Source of the DNA: VAZQ01 sp963702695
GTDB lineage: Bacteria; Pseudomonadota; Alphaproteobacteria; Rhizobiales; Xanthobacteraceae
NCBI GenBank assembly: GCA_963702695.1
Contig: CAVPDS010000011.1
Location: 248,001-312,000, forward strand
DNA length: 64,000 bases
Direction: 5' to 3'
Shown here: piece by piece, positions 42,552 to 50,868 of the stretch
How positions within the stretch are numbered: the stretch's first letter is position 1
Layout of the letters: each line of letters opens with the position of its first letter
Notes under the pieces: model-generated
What the model was told of the DNA's origin: nothing
Database searches by the model: none
Seen by the model: the letters and a program-made list of their open reading frames with translations, nothing else
Made by a program: the position numbers and the translations under genes

Positions 42552-43634
42552 ATGGCTAGCGCGGCACCCCAGACGCAATCCGAACCCGGCCCCAAGCACA
42601 ATATCGAGGCGATGCGGGAGGCCTATTACGAACGCATCTCCAAATTCGACATGGCGCCGCTGTGGAAGGTGATGAAGAACGTCGTCACCAAGGAGCCGGT
42701 GACGCGCTGCATCCCGGTCGTCTGGCACTACGATGATGTGAGGTCGCTGGTGATGGAATCTGGCGGCCTGATCAGCGCCGAAGAGGCGATGCGCCGGGTT
42801 CTGGTGCTTGAAAACCCGGCCATGCGTGGCGAATCGAAGGCGACCAACACGCTGTTCGCCGGCATCCAGATGATCCTGCCCGGCGAGATCGCCCCCGCAC
42901 ACCGGCACGTCTCCTCCGCGATCCGCTTCGTGCTCGACGGCGAGGGCGCCTATACCGCGGTCGAGGGCGAGCGCTCCTACATGTCGCCCGGCGATTTCGT
43001 CATCACCGCGAACTGGGCGCCGCACGACCACGGCAACCCCTCCGACAAGGCGATGCTGTGGCTCGACGTACTCGATTTCCCGGCGGTCAATTTCTACGAG
43101 GCCTCGTTCGCGGACTACTTCGACGAGAAGGAAAAGATGCAGAACACCTCGCGCGGCGACGGCGATTCGCTCGCCTTCTACGGCTCGGGGGTGCTGCCGG
43201 ACGGCACGACGGTGACGATGAACCACAGCCCCGTCGTCAACTACACCTACGCTCGCACACGGCCGATCCTCGACCGGCTCAAGAAGGCCGGCGACATCGA
43301 CCCGCGCCACGGCGCGCGTGTGCGCTACACCAACCCGGTGAACGGCGGCCCGGTGCTGCCGACCATGGGCGCCAACCTCGCGCTGTTCCCCAAGGGCTTC
43401 AAGGGCGAGCCCTACCGCGCCACCGACGGTACGATCTTCGTGTGCACCGAAGGCGGCGGTACCACCAAAGTCGGTGACACGGTGCTGGACTGGGGCCCGA
43501 ACGACGTGTTCGTGGTGCCGCCGTGGAAGCCGTACTCGCACCATCCGTCGAAGGAATCGGTGCTGTTCTCGATCTCGGATCGCCCGGCGCAGGAAGCGCT
43601 CGGCATCTGGCGCGAGGAGAAGCGCGCGGGGTAA
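42552..43634 (+). CDS. Gentisate 1,2-dioxygenase-like bicupin protein
   Basis: A 360-residue bicupin ring-cleavage dioxygenase candidate. ATG 42552 follows AGGGAG. The N-terminal cupin has iron ligands in PGEIAPAHRHVSSAIRFVLD and NWAPHDHGN. The C-terminal cupin carries GTIFVCTEGGGTTKVGD and FVVPPWKPYSHHPSKES. The length and EAYYERISKFDMAPLWKVM opening fit gentisate 1,2-dioxygenases. With the FAH-family hydrolase upstream it could convert gentisate to maleylpyruvate and on to central metabolites. Related cupins cleave 1-hydroxy-2-naphthoate or salicylate, so the substrate is not certain. Confidence 0.8.
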   Translation: MASAAPQTQSEPGPKHNIEAMREAYYERISKFDMAPLWKVMKNVVTKEPVTRCIPVVWHYDDVRSLVMESGGLISAEEAMRRVLVLENPAMRGESKATNTLFAGIQMILPGEIAPAHRHVSSAIRFVLDGEGAYTAVEGERSYMSPGDFVITANWAPHDHGNPSDKAMLWLDVLDFPAVNFYEASFADYFDEKEKMQNTSRGDGDSLAFYGSGVLPDGTTVTMNHSPVVNYTYARTRPILDRLKKAGDIDPRHGARVRYTNPVNGGPVLPTMGANLALFPKGFKGEPYRATDGTIFVCTEGGGTTKVGDTVLDWGPNDVFVVPPWKPYSHHPSKESVLFSISDRPAQEALGIWREEKRAG

Positions 43635-43645
43635 CGCGACGCCGT

Positions 43646-43939
43646 TCAGTTGTTGCCGCGCTTCTTGTTGTAGACGTGGGTTTGCACCGTCTGCCAGACG
43701 TTGTTCACGTGATAGGGATCGCTGCGGACGAAACGGTCGATTGTGGCGCGGTCCTTGGCGTCGATCACGAAGATGCTGCCGACCGGCGTCTCGCCGTCGT
43801 CGGCAACCAGCGTGCCGGCGGTGAGCACGCCGACGTCGAATTTCTCGGCATCGTCGAGATGGGTCCGGTGGGCGCGGTAGAATTTCGCGCGCGTCGGCAG
43901 TTCGCCGGGCTTGTCGGTGGCGTGGACCACGTACAGCAT
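43646..43939 (-). CDS. YciI-like protein
   Basis: A 97-residue dimeric alpha-beta barrel protein of the YciI family. ATG 43939 is chosen because GAGG lies six bases before it; an upstream ATG at 43963 would overlap that site. It contains HRTHLDDAEKFDVGVLTAGTL, GSIFVIDAKDRATIDRFVRS and DPYHVNNVWQTVQTHVY, with the His/Asp pair that is conserved in the family. Converges with the dioxygenase gene. Relatives include chloromuconolactone dehalogenase-like enzymes, but most are uncharacterised. Confidence 0.85.
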   Translation of the reverse strand: MLYVVHATDKPGELPTRAKFYRAHRTHLDDAEKFDVGVLTAGTLVADDGETPVGSIFVIDAKDRATIDRFVRSDPYHVNNVWQTVQTHVYNKKRGNN

Positions 43940-43981
43940 GGGTACCTCGGAGGAAATGAACATGCGCCGGAGCGATCCTAG

Positions 43982-44182
43982 TCTAGAGCATGATCCCGAA
44001 AAGTTGCAGACTTTTCGGATCAGATCATGCGACCAATCAAAGAGAAGCTCTAGAGCATGATCCCGAAAAGTTGCAGACTTTTCGGATCAGATCATGCGAC
44101 CAATCAAAGAGAAGCTCTAGAGCATGATCCCGAAAAGTTGCAGACTTTTCGGATCAGATCGTGTGACCAATCAAAGAGAAGC
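43982..44182. repeat. Three tandem copies of a 67-bp RIME-like palindromic element
   Basis: Copies begin at 43982, 44049 and 44116, each opening TCTAGAGCATGATCCCGAAA. Each holds a palindrome GCATGATC-CCGAAAAGT, loop TGCAG, ACTTTTCGG-ATCA-GATCATGC and a tail ACCAATCAAAGAGAAGC. The first two are identical; the third has two substitutions in the right arm. The palindrome resembles the dispersed RIME elements of Rhizobiales. Tandem triplication is unusual for these. Confidence 0.92.
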
Positions 44183-44183
44183 G

Positions 44184-44218
44184 GAGCAAGATCGCTTCAA
44201 TCTGAAGCGATCTTGCTC
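44184..44218. terminator. Perfect 16-bp-stem hairpin after the tandem repeats
   Basis: GAGCAAGATCGCTTCA (44184-44199), loop ATC, TGAAGCGATCTTGCTC (44203-44218). It adjoins the last repeat copy and lies downstream of the methyltransferase-like gene, which ends at 44299 on the minus strand. It could terminate that unit or be part of the mobile mosaic. Confidence 0.72.
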
Positions 44219-44298
44219 TAACGGACCCGCAAGGCCGGGACGACCCCGAGCCCGGAGAAAATCCCGGCGGCGGCGGATGGGTTCCGCGCCCGGCATGC

Positions 44299-45453
44299 TC
44301 AATCCCGTCGCCGCGAGATGACGTAGAACTCATCGTTGAACCACAGACCTCCGCGCTCGCGCAGCACGTCGCGGGTGGCGGTGAGGTAGCCCCGGTCGGC
44401 GACGACGCTCGCAAGCCGGTCATCTTCGACCTGCGCTACATAGATCGCCGCGTTCCACGCCGCGAACAAAGTCGAGGTGCCGATCGATTCCGATATCTCC
44501 GACGGCAGCGTGTGCATTTCGTAGCGGAACAGCGAGCGGCTGTCGGCGTAGGCGTTGAAATTCAGCCCGCGCCCGGCGCCGCCGAGCTCCTGCTTCACCG
44601 CTTTCAGGATCTGGTGCCGGTCGTGACTGAACGGATGGTCGCCGGGCCAGACCCTGTCGACGATCTCCATGCCGGGATCGTGACCGTGCGAATGGATGCC
44701 GATCAGCCGTCCGCCCGACCCGATCGCCTTCGCGAGCGGCGCGATCACGCGCCTGGCCTTGAAGTCGAGCGGGGCGCGGGCGCGATAGGGCTGCGAGGCG
44801 ATGACGAGATCGTAGTTCGCGACCGTGCCGCCGGGCCGCGGGATGATCGGGTCGAGCAGGAACTTGTGGTCCTCGCGGTAGATCACCAGCACCACCGGCC
44901 GCTCGTAGACCGGGTTGCCCGTCTTCGGGCTCACGCCGGCCTTCCAGTTCTGCGACAGGAACGGCACCAGTTCGGTGATCTGCTGCTCGAACGAATGCGC
45001 GGTGTTGCCGGTGAGCGCCACTTCTTGCCAGACCAGGCTCGAGGCCGCCGACAATGATTTCACCGCGAGCCAGGGCGCGTCGGCATAGGCCATGTTGGTG
45101 AACACCTGAACGGTCGCGGGGTGCTCGCAGAAGCGGTCCGACATCTTCTGCAAGGCGAGCCGCACGTCTTCGAGGCTGATCTCCTTGCCCACGACATAGA
45201 ACGGCATATGCGGGAAACGGTCGTGCATCGCGCGCAGCACCCGCAGCATCACGGTGCCATCGCCGACGCCGGCATCGAATACGCGCACCGCCGGCGGCCG
45301 CGGATGGATGTTCGCGAGCTCCAGCGACACGCGGTTCGCGACCACCCACTTTTCGCTGCAGGTGTTCACGAACAGGAGATATTTCTGCCGGTTGTCGAAG
45401 AAACGGAAATTGCGCTGCGGGTCTTGCTGCGGAGTTTGGGCGCGGGGAGCCAT
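44299..45453 (-). CDS. SAM-dependent methyltransferase-like protein of unknown specificity
   Basis: A 384-residue cytoplasmic protein. ATG 45453 is used because family-like sequence begins there (NFRFFDNRQKYLLFVNTCSE). A Rossmann SAM-binding motif is visible as VRVFDAGVGDGTVMLRVLRA, followed by an acidic strand end in YVVGKEISLEDVRLAL. A later ANYDLVIASQPYRAR resembles motif IV, with LIGIHSHGHDPGMEIVDRVW after it. It ends WFNDEFYVISRRRD. It begins 8 bases after the isopropylmalate-dehydrogenase-like gene and is probably cotranscribed. The substrate is unknown. Confidence 0.65.
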   Translation of the reverse strand: MAPRAQTPQQDPQRNFRFFDNRQKYLLFVNTCSEKWVVANRVSLELANIHPRPPAVRVFDAGVGDGTVMLRVLRAMHDRFPHMPFYVVGKEISLEDVRLALQKMSDRFCEHPATVQVFTNMAYADAPWLAVKSLSAASSLVWQEVALTGNTAHSFEQQITELVPFLSQNWKAGVSPKTGNPVYERPVVLVIYREDHKFLLDPIIPRPGGTVANYDLVIASQPYRARAPLDFKARRVIAPLAKAIGSGGRLIGIHSHGHDPGMEIVDRVWPGDHPFSHDRHQILKAVKQELGGAGRGLNFNAYADSRSLFRYEMHTLPSEISESIGTSTLFAAWNAAIYVAQVEDDRLASVVADRGYLTATRDVLRERGGLWFNDEFYVISRRRD

Positions 45454-45461
45454 GGGCGCTC

Positions 45462-46565
45462 TCACGCCGCCGGCGCGTCGAGCGCGCGCATCACCGCGGC
45501 GGCGACCGCCGTCGTGCCGTCGCCGCCGCCGAACTCGCAAGGCTTGATCCCCGACGCAAAGGCGCGGTCGACCGCGATTTCGATTTTGCGCGCGGCCTCG
45601 ATGGCGCCGGAATGGCCGTGCTTGTCGCCGAGCCAATCGAGCATCATCGCGGCCGAGAGGATCATCGCCGTCGGATTGGCGAGGCCCTTGCCCGTGATGT
45701 CGGGCGCGGTGCCGTGACAGGGCTGAAAGACGGCGTGCTCGTCGCCGATGTCGGCGGACGGCGCCATGCCCATGCCTCCGATCAGCCCGGCGGTGAGATC
45801 GGAGAGAATATCGCCGAACAGGTTCTCCATCACCAGCACGTCGAAATCCCAGGGCCGCCGCACCAGCATCGCCGAGCACGCGTCCACATAGAGGTGGTCG
45901 ATAGCGACGCCGGGATGATGCGCCGCGGCCTCGTCGAACAGCTTGCGGAAGAACGCGTAGGCCTTGAACGCGTTCGCCTTGTCGACGCAGGTGAGTCGCC
46001 CGGGCATGCCGCGCGCCTTGCGTCGCTCGGCGAGGCGGAACGAGAACTCGAACAGGCGCTCGGAGGTCTTGCGCGTGATCACCAGGGTCTCGCGCGCTTC
46101 GTCGTGCGTCACCACGCCCTTGCCCATCGAGGCGAACATGCCTTCGGTCGATTCGCGGATCACGATCAGATCGATGCCGCGCTCGGCCGCTCCGACGATC
46201 GGGCTCGGCACGCCAGGGATGAGCCGCGCCGGGCGCACGCCGGCGTAAAGGTCGAAGATGAAGCGCAGCTCGACCTGGGGCATGATCTCGGTGTTGTCAG
46301 GGTAGCGGATGTGCGGCAGTCCGCAGGCGCCGAGCAGGATCGCGTCCGCCTCGTCACAGAGCCGCACGGTGCTCTCCGGCAACGAAGCGCCGGTGTCGCG
46401 ATAGTGCGCCGCGCCGGCGGGCGCTTCGGTGAAGCGCAGGCCGAGCCCGGGCGTCATCGCCTCGACCTTGCGCAACACATCGAGCGCCGGCGCCATCACT
46501 TCGATGCCGATGCCGTCGCCGGGCAGCACCGCGATGTGGAAGCTGTCGTTGGCGCGCCCGGACAT
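45462..46565 (-). CDS. Isocitrate/isopropylmalate dehydrogenase family protein (tartrate/isopropylmalate type)
   Basis: NAD-dependent beta-decarboxylating dehydrogenase of 367 residues. It opens IAVLPGDGIGIEVMAPALDV. Substrate and metal segments are DLIVIRESTEGMFASMGKG, LTCVDKANAFKAYAFF, DVLVMENLFGDILSDLTAGL and the NAD-binding AVFQPCHGTAPDITGKGLAN with NPTAMILSAAMML. It is not near other leucine genes. The RESTEG variant and the neighbourhood fit tartrate- or malate-type dehydrogenases rather than LeuB, but specificity is not certain. Confidence 0.87.
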   Translation of the reverse strand: MSGRANDSFHIAVLPGDGIGIEVMAPALDVLRKVEAMTPGLGLRFTEAPAGAAHYRDTGASLPESTVRLCDEADAILLGACGLPHIRYPDNTEIMPQVELRFIFDLYAGVRPARLIPGVPSPIVGAAERGIDLIVIRESTEGMFASMGKGVVTHDEARETLVITRKTSERLFEFSFRLAERRKARGMPGRLTCVDKANAFKAYAFFRKLFDEAAAHHPGVAIDHLYVDACSAMLVRRPWDFDVLVMENLFGDILSDLTAGLIGGMGMAPSADIGDEHAVFQPCHGTAPDITGKGLANPTAMILSAAMMLDWLGDKHGHSGAIEAARKIEIAVDRAFASGIKPCEFGGGDGTTAVAAAVMRALDAPAA

Positions 46566-46566
46566 G

Positions 46567-46986
46567 CTACAGGAGTTTTTTCATCGACGGGACCGGGTGC
46601 AGCTCATAGCCGACCGCCTGGTAGAACCCGATCGCTTCCGGTCTCGCGTCGAGAAATACGGAAGTCATACCGCGCGCCCTCGCGTCGGCTTCCGCGTATG
46701 CCATCAGCGCCCGCCCGCCGCCTGATTTCCGCTCCGCCTCGTCGATGACGATGTCGTCGATATGCAGATGCGGCCCGCGTACCAGGGTATGAACCGGGCG
46801 CATCCCCAATACACCGATCAGCCGACCGGCGCGAAAGGCCCCGACGAGTTCGTAACCGGCGTGGCTTTGCCGGCGAGCCAAAGCGAGGAAATCCTCCGCA
46901 CCGAGTTGCGTGCGCAATTGCGCGACGATCGGAAAAACCGACGCCCATTCGCGTGGTTCCAGGCGGCGTACTTGCAACTCGTTCAT
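46567..46986 (-). CDS. GNAT family N-acetyltransferase
   Basis: A 139-residue acetyltransferase. The acetyl-CoA motif is HIDDIVIDEAERKSGGGRAL followed by MAYAEADARARGMTSVFLDA and AIGFYQAVGYELH. It lies immediately before the dehydrogenase gene on the same strand, with a 1-base gap. Substrate unknown. Confidence 0.87.
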   Translation of the reverse strand: MNELQVRRLEPREWASVFPIVAQLRTQLGAEDFLALARRQSHAGYELVGAFRAGRLIGVLGMRPVHTLVRGPHLHIDDIVIDEAERKSGGGRALMAYAEADARARGMTSVFLDARPEAIGFYQAVGYELHPVPSMKKLL

Positions 46987-47139
46987 GGGTGGTGGACCGT
47001 TTGCTGTTCAGCCGCCCGCGGCAATGGCCGATGAAAATTGCGCCAACGGCTTGTTGTCGCAAAACCGATCAGACCGCGCAATCCAACGAGGTTCACCGTA
47101 TGATACGACAACCAGCCATCGACTGGAGACCTCGTTTCC

Positions 47140-47931
47140 ATGCCTCGCATCGCCGCCAATCTCGGGTATCTGTTCACCGAGCGCCCGTTCCTCGAACGGT
47201 TCGGCGCGGCCGCCGTGGCAGGATTTCACGCCGTTGAGTTGCAGTTCCCCTACGACCACGCGCCGTCAGCGGTGAAGGCCGAGCTGGAAAAGCATCACTT
47301 GACCGTGCTCGGCATCAATACCCCGCCGGGAAAAATGTCGGGCGGCGAGTTCGGGCTGGCCGCGGTGCCGGGACGCGAGCAGGATTTTGCCGTGCTGTTC
47401 CGCCAAGCGCTCGACTATGTCGTCGCCATCGGCGGCTGCCAGATCCACTGTCTCTCCGGCATGGTGCCGCCGGAGCAGCGGCCGGCCGCGGAGACAGTGC
47501 TGGTGAGGAATCTCGCGCGCGCGGCCGACGCGGCGGCGGAGCAGAACATCACGCTGCTGATCGAACCGATCAATCCGCGCGACCGCCCGGATTATTTCCT
47601 CACCCGTGCCGAGCAGGCCGCCCATGTCATCGCCAAGATCGAGCGGCCGAACGTGCGCATCCAGTTCGATTTCTATCACGCGCAGATCGTCGGCGGTGAC
47701 CTCATCCGGCGCTTCGAGACGCATCTGCCGCACGTCGGCCACGTGCAGATCGCGGCGGTGCCGTCGCGCAACGAGCCGGATGAGGGCGAAGTCAACTATC
47801 CCGCGATCTTCGCGGCGCTCGACCGCCTCGGCTATCAAGGTTTTGTCGGGGCCGAGTATCGTCCGCGCGGCCGCACCGAGGATGGGCTTGGCTGGGCCCG
47901 GCCCTACGGCGTCGTTCCTAAAAAAAATTAA
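47140..47931 (+). CDS. hyi: Hydroxypyruvate isomerase (Hyi family)
   Basis: A 263-residue xylose-isomerase-like TIM-barrel enzyme. It begins RIAANLGYLFTERPFLERF. Metal ligands are in LIEPINPRDRPDYFLT, IQFDFYHAQIVGGDL and GHVQIAAVPSRNEPDEGEVN, ending YQGFVGAEYRPRGRTEDGL, the canonical Hyi pattern. ATG 47140 follows GGAGA. It interconverts hydroxypyruvate and tartronate semialdehyde in glyoxylate metabolism; no gcl or glxR is adjacent. Confidence 0.92.
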   Translation: MPRIAANLGYLFTERPFLERFGAAAVAGFHAVELQFPYDHAPSAVKAELEKHHLTVLGINTPPGKMSGGEFGLAAVPGREQDFAVLFRQALDYVVAIGGCQIHCLSGMVPPEQRPAAETVLVRNLARAADAAAEQNITLLIEPINPRDRPDYFLTRAEQAAHVIAKIERPNVRIQFDFYHAQIVGGDLIRRFETHLPHVGHVQIAAVPSRNEPDEGEVNYPAIFAALDRLGYQGFVGAEYRPRGRTEDGLGWARPYGVVPKKN

Positions 47932-48055
47932 GCATAGCCAATGAGTTGCGACCTGTCGCCGCGATGCCACAGCGGCGCGCGGAATCGCGGCGCAACGCGC
48001 GAACGGCGGCAGCGGATTTGCACCGCCGGCGCGGCGCTTGCTATGGTGATTCATC

Positions 48056-48646
48056 ATGTGGGGTCGTAAGCAACGCGTTGTCCACCCGGCACCGCCGTCG
48101 GAAGAGCCGCCGCCGCAGCGCTTGAAGGATGCGCTGCGCCGGGCGCGGGTCGATTCGGCCGAGCGCACCGGCGTCGTCGTCGATCTGCACGACGCCGAGG
48201 TCGCGCGGCTCGAACTGCTCAACGACGCGCTTGATCCGCTGTTCAAAGAGATTCCGGTCGAGGTCGATCTGTTCGAGCGGGGCGTGAGCCGGGGCGAGAG
48301 CCCACGGCTGTGGATCGACGTGATCGCGCACGTCGCGATGGGCCGCGACAAGCGCGTCTATCGGTTCGTGCAGGATACCCGCTACGGCCGCAAGATCATG
48401 GCCGAAACGGTGAACGTTGTGGAGATGGTCGACGCGATCACCAATTACGTCGCCCAGCGCCTGATCGAACGCGAGCGCGCGCTGGCGGACACCGGCACCC
48501 CGATCGTCGGCAACTTGCGGCGGGAAGCACTGTTCGAACGCCGCCGCCGCCGCCGCCGCGCGTTCCGGGCGTTTCTGTTCGGGCTGCTCGCGGGCTTTGC
48601 TGCGCTGGTCGCGGCAGCGCTGCTTTCAGCGCCGCCGCCTTCGTAG
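48056..48646 (+). CDS. Conserved hypothetical protein with C-terminal membrane helix
   Basis: A 196-residue protein whose family I cannot name. The N-terminal 150 residues are soluble, with VVVDLHDAEVARLELLNDAL, LWIDVIAHVAMGRDKRVYRF and TRYGRKIMAETVNVVEMVDA. A basic stretch (RRRRRRRRAFRAF) is followed by one hydrophobic helix (FLFGLLAGFAALVAAALLSA) at the C-terminus, predicting a tail-anchored membrane protein. Stands alone between hyi and a convergent phosphoesterase. Confidence 0.7.
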   Translation: MWGRKQRVVHPAPPSEEPPPQRLKDALRRARVDSAERTGVVVDLHDAEVARLELLNDALDPLFKEIPVEVDLFERGVSRGESPRLWIDVIAHVAMGRDKRVYRFVQDTRYGRKIMAETVNVVEMVDAITNYVAQRLIERERALADTGTPIVGNLRREALFERRRRRRRAFRAFLFGLLAGFAALVAAALLSAPPPS

Positions 48647-48733
48647 AGTGGCAAAGGCGCGGGCGCCGTGCCCGCGCGCTCCGTGACGAGCGAAGGTGGG
48701 TGGCACGCTTCGCTTTGCGCACCCTGCGGCGCG

Positions 48734-49633
48734 TTAATATAGCGCCGCCCGGCCGCGTTCGACGATCCTCGCCCCGTCCGGCGCCAAGCCGCGCGAGATC
48801 ATTTCGCAGCGCCATGCGCCGGGGCTGCCATCGATGCGGTACAAATTGTAGCCCGCGCTGTCGTGCTCGCCGGGAGGCCGTTCCGACGCCGAGGGAACAC
48901 ACACGACCGGAATGCGCGCCTGTGGGCCGTCGAGCCAGCTCAGCGCATGCTCGTGGTCGTGGCCGTGCAGCAGGAGCTCCGCGCCATGGCGCGCGAGCGT
49001 CGCCCGCAATGCCGGGCCATCGACGAGCCGCCGAAAGTGCCGCGACCGTTTGCTCGTTGGCGGGTGATGAATGAGCACGATGCGGAAAAGTCCCTCGCCG
49101 CGGGCGCGGTCGAGCATTTCCCCGAGCCGTGCGATCTGCGGTGCGCCGAGCCGTCCGGTCGCCATCAGCGGCCCGGTCGGCAGCGCGCTCGACAATCCGA
49201 TCAGCGCCAGCATTCCGCGGCGGCGCAGGAACGAAAACGCTTCGGCCTCGGTGCCTGACGCTGTGTCGCCACGCATGTAATCGCCCCAGTGCTTAAGCGG
49301 ATGGCCGGCGGTGGTGCGCACATAGGCGTCGTGATTGCCGGGGACCAGGGTCACGTCCCGCGGCCCGCCCAGCGCCTCGAGCCAGGCGCGCGCCGGCGCA
49401 TATTCGTCCACCAGCGAGAGGTTGGCGAGGTCGCCGGTTACGGCGATGTGGTCGGGCGCTTGCGCCTTCAAGTCGCTGACGATGCGTGCGAGCACCTCGC
49501 CGCGGTGGATGCGCCCGCGCTTGCGCCACCAGTTCACCAGGCCAATCGCGCGCTTGCCGGCGAGTTCGTGCAGCCGTGGTCGCGGCAGCGGCCCAAGATG
49601 CGGGTCCGACACATGCGCCAGCAGAAATGCCAT
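48734..49633 (-). CDS. Calcineurin-like metallophosphoesterase
   Basis: A 299-residue cytoplasmic phosphoesterase. The two-metal motifs are complete: AHVSDPHLG, VTGDLANLS, VPGNHDAYV, LIHHPPTSKRSRHF and LLHGHDHEHAL. ATG 49633 overlaps the mbfA stop by one base (TGATG), so it is coupled to mbfA. Relatives include the 3',5'-cyclic nucleotide phosphodiesterase and Lpx/Icc-like enzymes; the true substrate is not evident. Confidence 0.88.
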   Translation of the reverse strand: MAFLLAHVSDPHLGPLPRPRLHELAGKRAIGLVNWWRKRGRIHRGEVLARIVSDLKAQAPDHIAVTGDLANLSLVDEYAPARAWLEALGGPRDVTLVPGNHDAYVRTTAGHPLKHWGDYMRGDTASGTEAEAFSFLRRRGMLALIGLSSALPTGPLMATGRLGAPQIARLGEMLDRARGEGLFRIVLIHHPPTSKRSRHFRRLVDGPALRATLARHGAELLLHGHDHEHALSWLDGPQARIPVVCVPSASERPPGEHDSAGYNLYRIDGSPGAWRCEMISRGLAPDGARIVERGRAALY

Positions 49634-50589
49634 CAAGAACTGCCGATGAGAATGCCGGCGATGAAGACGAGCGCGCCGCCCAGCATGATCTGGAACGCCG
49701 CGGACCAGAACGGCGTGTCCATGAAGCGATAGCGGATATAGGAAATTACAATCAACTCAATCGCGACCACGACGAATGCGCAAATCGTCGCGATGTAAAA
49801 ATTGGGAATGAGATAGGGCAGGGTATGGCCCAGCCCGCCCAGCGCGGTCATCACGCCGCTGGCGGTCCCGCGCAACCACGGCGAGCCACGCCCCGTAAGT
49901 GAGCCATCGTCGGAAAGTGCCTCGGCGAAGCCCATGGAGATGCCGGCGCCGACCGAGGCGGCAAGGCCGACCAGGAACGTCTGCCAAGTGTTGTGGGTGG
50001 CAAAGGCCGCGGCAAACAGCGGCGCGAGCGTCGACACCGACCCATCCATCAGGCCGGCGAGCCCCGGCTGCACGTATTGCAGCACGAACATGCGCCGCGC
50101 GGTCTCGTCCTCGCTGGCGCGGGTGTCTTTGGTGAGAATCCGTTCGCCGAGATTATGGGCGAGCGCTTCGTGCCCGCTTTCGATCTCGGCGAGGTTGTCG
50201 AGAAGCTCGCGGACCGAGACGTCGCGGGCGGCTTGGGCGGCCTTGCGATAGAAGCGCTCGGTCTCGAATTCCAGGTTCTCGGCGTATTTGCGCACCTCGT
50301 CGAGGCCGAGCGGCCGCACCAGCCAGAGTGGCTTGTGCGAGATGAATCCCTTCACATCCTGGCGGCGGATCAGCGGCAAGTGGTCGCCGAACTTCTCGCG
50401 GTAGAGGTCGAACAGCATGCCGCGGTGGCGCACCTCCTCGTCCGCCATCCCGTCGAAAACCTTGGCGGAGGCAGGGTACTGCTCGCGCAAGCCTTCCGCG
50501 AAGTCACGGTAGATACGGCTGTCCTCTTCCTCGTTGCTGATCGCCAGCGCGAGGATTTCCCGTTCGGTGAGGTCGGCAAAACGCTTCAC
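49633..50589 (-). CDS. mbfA: MbfA: ferritin-like domain fused to VIT1/CCC1 iron exporter
   Basis: Membrane-bound ferritin that exports excess iron, known in Agrobacterium and Bradyrhizobium. The 318-residue product is read from GTG 50589 (MKRFADLTEREILALAISNE), with GAGGG just upstream; an ATG at 50631 lies inside the Irr-like box and is unlikely. The ferritin-like domain (about 1-140) carries Glu ligands in SNEEEDSRIYRDF, MADEEVRHRGMLF, ENLEFETERFYRKAA and IESGHEALAHNLG. The VIT1 domain (about 160-318) has VQPGLAGLMDGSVSTLAPLF and SVGAGISMGFAEALSDDGSL, with five helices. It is followed by the phosphoesterase gene. Confidence 0.93.
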   Translation of the reverse strand: MKRFADLTEREILALAISNEEEDSRIYRDFAEGLREQYPASAKVFDGMADEEVRHRGMLFDLYREKFGDHLPLIRRQDVKGFISHKPLWLVRPLGLDEVRKYAENLEFETERFYRKAAQAARDVSVRELLDNLAEIESGHEALAHNLGERILTKDTRASEDETARRMFVLQYVQPGLAGLMDGSVSTLAPLFAAAFATHNTWQTFLVGLAASVGAGISMGFAEALSDDGSLTGRGSPWLRGTASGVMTALGGLGHTLPYLIPNFYIATICAFVVVAIELIVISYIRYRFMDTPFWSAAFQIMLGGALVFIAGILIGSS

Positions 50590-50620
50590 ATCAGCCCTCG
50601 ATCTGGTTGCTGGGCCATAT

Positions 50621-50637
50621 ATTGGAATCATTCTAAG
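50621..50637. promoter_or_regulatory. Putative Irr (ICE) box upstream of mbfA
   Basis: ATTGGAA-TCA-TTCTAAG matches 11 of 14 positions of TTTAGAA-N3-TTCTAAA and 11 of 12 core positions. It lies 32 bases upstream of the mbfA GTG. Irr control of mbfA is established in related genera; binding here is inferred from the sequence. Confidence 0.68.
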
Positions 50638-50868
50638 GAAATTACGAGTCGACCCAAAGTTCGTGAATCATCAGGTTCCCGACAAAGATGCAGCGCTCAG
50701 CGGCCTGCCTGACGCGGAAACGCGCCTTTGGCCTTTGGCTGAGGGGGGGCCGCTGGCGCCTGGCCGGCGCCGGGCCCCCCATACGCAAAATCGTCGAAAT
50801 CGGCTAGGCTAACTGGTGGAGCTTTCGCCGCGGGGCTTTATCGCGGCGCCACCATCGGGACGGCTGTC

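Noticed and set aside
43982..44182. Possible CRISPR array from three 67-bp repeats
   Set aside because: The repeats are directly adjacent with no unique spacers, and each has the palindromic core of rhizobial intergenic elements. No cas gene is present.
44299..45453. Second EgtD-like histidine methyltransferase
   Set aside because: Only the SAM-binding motif is shared; the EgtD signatures (FYDETGSKLFEQ, LPEYYPTRTE) are missing.
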